NCBI GenBank assembly: GCA_028823145.1
Contig: JAPKCA010000007.1
Location: 1 to 41,839, forward strand
Length of the DNA: 41,839 nucleotides
Origin: Flavobacteriales bacterium
GTDB taxonomy: Bacteria; Bacteroidota; Bacteroidia; Flavobacteriales_D; Sanyastnellaceae
Direction of reading: 5' to 3'
Shown piece after piece: positions 37,831 through 41,839 of the stretch (its first letter is position 1; each line of letters opens with the position of its first letter). The notes beneath the pieces were generated by a model, which was not told the origin of the DNA, did not search any database, and saw only the letters and a program-made list of their open reading frames with translations. The translations under genes and the position numbers were made by a program.

Positions 37831-39393
37831 ATGAAAAAAATCTTTACCCTCGCTCTATGCGTTTTTGGGATGCTTTCGTTGCAAGCCCAAGAACGCTATT
37901 TGGATGAAATTTTTGACGCCGTCGAAGTGACAGAAGACGTCATTTATGCATCGAACGTCTCTGTTTTGCCGGCACTGCAGGCGCAGCCTCCAATGGCGCT
38001 CCCCCAGTACATGGATATTTACCAACCCGTAGGCGACACCGAAACAGCGCGTCCTTTGGTTCTTGTTTTTCACACGGGAAACTTCTTACCGATGTACCTC
38101 AATGGATCTGCTCTTGGCGGAAGAAAAGACAGCAGCGTCGTTGAATTATGCAACCGATTTGCTCGAATGGGCTATGTGACCGCATCGGTGGATTATCGAT
38201 TGGGCTGGAACCCATTGGCAGGCACACAAGTTGAACGAACGTATCAATTGGTCAATGCTGCATACCGTGGTGTTCAGGATGCACGAACGGCTGTTCGCTT
38301 CTTCCATATGAACGCTGCTGAGATGGGCAATGAGTACAATGTCGACCCAAATAAAGTGGCGATGTTTGGGGACGGAACGGGTGGTTACATCACGTTAGCC
38401 TCGGCGTCAATTTCTGACTACAATGACATTTTTGTTGATGACGTGGGAGCGCCGATTTTAAGTTTGTGGTACGATCCAGGTGACGGGTCTTCCATCCCCA
38501 TGGTGATTGAATCTATCAACGGTGACCCCGAAGCAAAACTTGATGGCTATACGCCGGACGGTCTGCAATTATGCATTGGCCATTACCCGGACTACAGCTC
38601 GGAATTTGCATTTCAAATGAACATGGGAGGCGCTTTGGGCTCGGATGAATGGCTGGATGCGGGTGATCCGGCGATGGTTAGTTTCCATACGCCACACGAC
38701 CCTTTCGCACCGTACACTTCGGGCATTGTGGTTGTGCCAACCACCAATGAGCCAGTGATAGAGGCGACCGGTTCATACAACGTGCACCTTGCTATTAATT
38801 CATTTGCTGATCCCAACAACAATGATTCGTTCCAAAGCCAAAATCTTTCCGACGATTTATCTCTTCAAGCTTTGGAGATCAACGATGGAATGGATGGGTT
38901 GTTCCCCGTCTTGAACAATTATATCGACGGTGTTCCCTCAGAACCATACGATAGCTCGCCTTGGCAGTGGTGGGATGTGACAACGACTCAGGCGGTGGAT
39001 TCAGCCAATAATTCAAACATTGCTGGAACTCAGCTGAGCTTGAATCCGACGATGGGTCCTGAGGAAGCGATGTCTTGGTTGGACATCATCCAAGGATACA
39101 CAGCGCCGCGAATGGCTTTTGCATTGGGGCTGGTAGATGTAACGTCTGTTTTGGAAGCTTCGGCTGCCCTTCCAGGGTTGAATGCATACCCGAATCCGAC
39201 CAACGCTCAGTTGCAGATCGACTTGGATGCTCCGGGTCAGCAATTGGCCCTTTACACGATGGATGGCCGCTGTGTTGAATCCTTTGCGTTGCAAGGCGCC
39301 ACTCGGACTGTTTTGGATATGACTGGATTCGAAGTGGGTTCATACATATTGACCGTTGATGGCATTTCCCGCTTGGTGCAGGTGGTGAAGTAA
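37831..39393 (+). CDS. Secreted alpha/beta-hydrolase-like protein with T9SS C-terminal sorting domain
   Basis: 'MDIYQPVGDTETARPLVLVFHTGNF', 'YVTASVDYRLGWNP', 'AAYRGVQDARTAVRFFHMNAAEMGNEYNVDPNKVAMFGDGTGGYITLASAS', C-terminal 'LNAYPNPTNAQLQIDLDAPGQQLALYTMDGRCVESF...GSYILTVDGISRLVQVVK'. Confidence 0.85.
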   Translation: MKKIFTLALCVFGMLSLQAQERYLDEIFDAVEVTEDVIYASNVSVLPALQAQPPMALPQYMDIYQPVGDTETARPLVLVFHTGNFLPMYLNGSALGGRKDSSVVELCNRFARMGYVTASVDYRLGWNPLAGTQVERTYQLVNAAYRGVQDARTAVRFFHMNAAEMGNEYNVDPNKVAMFGDGTGGYITLASASISDYNDIFVDDVGAPILSLWYDPGDGSSIPMVIESINGDPEAKLDGYTPDGLQLCIGHYPDYSSEFAFQMNMGGALGSDEWLDAGDPAMVSFHTPHDPFAPYTSGIVVVPTTNEPVIEATGSYNVHLAINSFADPNNNDSFQSQNLSDDLSLQALEINDGMDGLFPVLNNYIDGVPSEPYDSSPWQWWDVTTTQAVDSANNSNIAGTQLSLNPTMGPEEAMSWLDIIQGYTAPRMAFALGLVDVTSVLEASAALPGLNAYPNPTNAQLQIDLDAPGQQLALYTMDGRCVESFALQGATRTVLDMTGFEVGSYILTVDGISRLVQVVK

Positions 39394-39416
39394 ATTTGAT
39401 AGAAATCATTTGATTG

Positions 39417-39448
39417 AACGCCTCAGCCCACCCGGGTTGGGGCGTTTT
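39417..39448 (+). terminator. Intrinsic terminator after the T9SS alpha/beta-hydrolase gene
   Basis: AACGCCTCAGCCC-accc-GGGTTGGGGCGTT folds as a 13-bp stem (two G-T wobbles) with a 4-nt loop, followed by TTTT. Confidence 0.8.
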
Positions 39449-39668
39449 CAATGAATAAGTATTTCGGCCTGTGGTCCAATGGCGAATTTGAAGCTGTTGG
39501 ACGAGTTCGTTTTATGATGAGGGGATGCCATCCAAAGTGAAAGAATAGTGTCCTGGTTTCGAAATGGGATTGCCCCTAACTATTCAAGGAACAATCGCTC
39601 CACGGAAGAATTCGAAATCACTCAAATTTGAAGGCATTGACACCGTGCATGTTTATCGAGAATGATCC

Positions 39669-41839
39669 TTATCGTTTCCCTCCCCACTGCTTGAAGCGCC
39701 ATTTGTTTCTTTTGATCTCACGCTCGGGAGCCGCCTTTGGTGAGGTGCCATCTCCTTTCGGGCCGGCAATTCTAACTCGTGTAGCCTCCTTACCTTCAAA
39801 ATCAACGATAGCCTGTACGGCCATCTCGTTGTATTCATTTAGTTTTTGAGCGATAGTCCGCTCAATAAGACCTCTAAGCTCTTGATCACCGTTCCTTAAC
39901 TTTCCATAAATAGCTGACTTTTCAGCAGTCATTCCATAGCCGCCCATCATGAGGATAGCATCGTCCAGAGCCAGACGTATTGCTTCAGGGGAAATCTGCC
40001 TAACTGAAACATCATCGATGGATGCAGTGTTCCAATCAATTTCCTCCCCAGTCAATACAACTGGCGTTGGAATGAGTCCTGATTGCATAGCGTCAGCCTT
40101 ATTTAAATCGTCATCACCACTAGCCCATGCTAATATCAGATCCTGCAAACCTTCAGATTTTTTCTGCAACGCATTTGTTCGATTTTGCATTTCACTGAAT
40201 AAATCAGCGGAAGTACCGGGCAATCCTACGGAGCAATTCACCACGTTCTTGTAAGGATGATCTCCTGATTCCCAAGCAACACCAACGACCCTTTCCAGAT
40301 CATTTGATTTTAATTTTTCTGGGTGAATTGCTATTGCAAACCCATCATGATTTCCGCTAGCTAAAATATAATCTCCTGAGCGAACACGCCCCAACACTCG
40401 AACGGGCACTTGCCCTAAGAATGCTGCTTTTTCGTATCGTGCGGTATTGCCTTGGGGCATATTACCGAGAACTACAGGTTGAGTTGAAATAACGAACAAA
40501 TTGTCAGCACCGGCGGTGTTCAACGAAATCATGCCATTTTTAACACCAACCACTTGTCCCGATTCATAGTCTGCAAGTGGATTCTCGCGAAGCAACCATT
40601 CTGCGTAGTCACCAGCGCCCGATTGGTAAGTGACTCCAACTTTGTAATGATTTCCACTACCCGTCACCAATCCGGTTGAGCTCGATAACGGCTGCATATC
40701 ACCCAATATCGCATTTTGATACTCAATTTTCAACGCCTCTGCGTTTTGGACGGGAACGCTTGATTCATCAAGAGCAGCGCCCGCTATAATCAAATTAGCA
40801 TAGGCTAGTATTGCAGGGGCGGCATCCCCAATCCCAAAAGACGGAGGAGGAGGGCAAGCGGCAAAGAAAGGAGCAGGAAAAGGACCATAAAACACGATTC
40901 CAACACAACCAGTCACCGCGGTTCCATCAGCGATTAATTCAGCGAGTATCAACGCTAAATCGAGCGCCGCATTTGCGTACCCAATAGACGCACTAGTAGC
41001 GCCTTCCTGGGCGGTTTTTTTATCTTGGTCAAGAAAAGCAAGCTCTAAGACGAATTCTCCGTCGGCCATCAACTCATTTGTGTTGGCTTGTTGCGTGCCA
41101 CCCACATATTGCACCCTTACCCCTTCAATCCGGCCCATTTCGATGTCATTGTTATTTTGGAATGACATAAAATTCTGAGCATTTGCTGGCGTCATACTTC
41201 CAAGTTGAATTTCAATACCTCCTTGATTGACACTTGTGCTATTGTTAATGAAGGTTGCTGCGGTCACTGCTGCACTAGAGACACTTAAAGTCGATGATGC
41301 TGTTGGGCTCGCCGAAGTGCCAATCGTGATTTTGTCCGTAGTGGTTGTGCCAGAGACCTTTAGTCCTGCTGCAAATTCTACAGCCCCCGTGACTGTTGTT
41401 GTATTCGTTACATTAAAATTGTTGGCATTGATATTTCGAATGTCAGCTGCTCCCGTAAAGATGCTATTCGACAATACGGTGAGATTTCCAGTTAAATCAA
41501 CTCGCCCAGTTCCATTTAAACTAGCCGTAATTATTAGGTCGTTAAGAAAGCTAGAGTTCCCCGACATGATTAACCTTTGAGATTCCCATTGCTTCTTAGC
41601 ATAGACATTCCCAGTTGAAGATGAAGCGGAAAACAGGATGTTTGAATTGAATGTAGACGGATTGCCTAAAATCGTGTTCCAAGTCGCTGTACTCCCCTTG
41701 TAGACCGTGAAATCTCCTCCTGCCGAAAACTTCCGACGGAACATACCATCCCCATAAACGTTCAAGTCCCATCCTGTTTCTGCAGAGCCACCAACGGTTA
41801 GGTCACCGCTCATCGTCATACTGGTCGTTTCCATTCCAC
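39669..41839 (-). CDS. Tail-fibre/adhesin-like protein with a Peptidase_G2-like 'GDYAEW' region; N-terminus beyond window
   Basis: Repetitive beta-strand-rich N-terminal region ('VDLTGNLTVLSNSIFTGAADIRNINANNFNVTNTTTVTGAVEFAAGLKVSGTTTTDKITIG'), then 'SGAGDYAEWLLRENPLADYESGQVVGVKNGMISL...LFVISTQPVVLGNMPQ'. Frame open to the window edge. Confidence 0.65.
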   Translation of the reverse strand, partial: GMETTSMTMSGDLTVGGSAETGWDLNVYGDGMFRRKFSAGGDFTVYKGSTATWNTILGNPSTFNSNILFSASSSTGNVYAKKQWESQRLIMSGNSSFLNDLIITASLNGTGRVDLTGNLTVLSNSIFTGAADIRNINANNFNVTNTTTVTGAVEFAAGLKVSGTTTTDKITIGTSASPTASSTLSVSSAAVTAATFINNSTSVNQGGIEIQLGSMTPANAQNFMSFQNNNDIEMGRIEGVRVQYVGGTQQANTNELMADGEFVLELAFLDQDKKTAQEGATSASIGYANAALDLALILAELIADGTAVTGCVGIVFYGPFPAPFFAACPPPPSFGIGDAAPAILAYANLIIAGAALDESSVPVQNAEALKIEYQNAILGDMQPLSSSTGLVTGSGNHYKVGVTYQSGAGDYAEWLLRENPLADYESGQVVGVKNGMISLNTAGADNLFVISTQPVVLGNMPQGNTARYEKAAFLGQVPVRVLGRVRSGDYILASGNHDGFAIAIHPEKLKSNDLERVVGVAWESGDHPYKNVVNCSVGLPGTSADLFSEMQNRTNALQKKSEGLQDLILAWASGDDDLNKADAMQSGLIPTPVVLTGEEIDWNTASIDDVSVRQISPEAIRLALDDAILMMGGYGMTAEKSAIYGKLRNGDQELRGLIERTIAQKLNEYNEMAVQAIVDFEGKEATRVRIAGPKGDGTSPKAAPEREIKRNKWRFKQWGGKR

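Noticed and set aside
1-41839. Prophage, transposon, toxin-antitoxin or anti-phage defence island
   Set aside because: No integrase, transposase, capsid/terminase, restriction, Abi or retron-like genes recognised. Only the right-edge fibre-like ORF hints at something accessory, and it is incomplete here.

Overview
This 41.8 kb window looks like chromosomal DNA from a Bacteroidota organism. Markers are a SusC/SusD pair, several T9SS C-terminal sorting domains, the DUF4270/DUF4296/DUF4837 lipoprotein families, and a TTG-N20-TATATTTG promoter. Both ends cut through genes: a SusC-type receptor at the left and a tail-fibre/adhesin-like ORF at the right. Most of the window is compact housekeeping and envelope gene blocks: glmS/DUF4270/GT5-half facing panC; tatA-mltD-DUF4837-YCF48-like; slyD-thiL-asnB-GT4-NMO-DCC; uvrC; polyprenol-P-mannose synthase-pyrC-DUF4296; rluB-like; yraN; a rhlE-like helicase. 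The right third carries secreted or surface proteins: PhoD-like, TonB-C lipoprotein, delta-60-like T9SS protein, YHYH T9SS protein, and an alpha/beta-hydrolase-like T9SS protein. I found no CRISPR array, rRNA, tRNA, transposase or recognisable defence island, and no clear-cut new system. The best leads are: (i) a half-length GT5 glycogen-synthase-like protein lacking the KxGGL motif, syntenic with panC/DUF4270/glmS; (ii) a secreted alpha/beta-hydrolase-like protein whose nucleophile elbow is GDGTGG, without Ser; (iii) a four-gene exported-protein operon (YHYH, delta-60, TonB-C, PhoD); (iv) a truncated tail-fibre/G2-like ORF at the right edge that may open an accessory region; (v) several convergent gene pairs with no room for a terminator between them. 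All family calls come from reading motifs; no database search was run.
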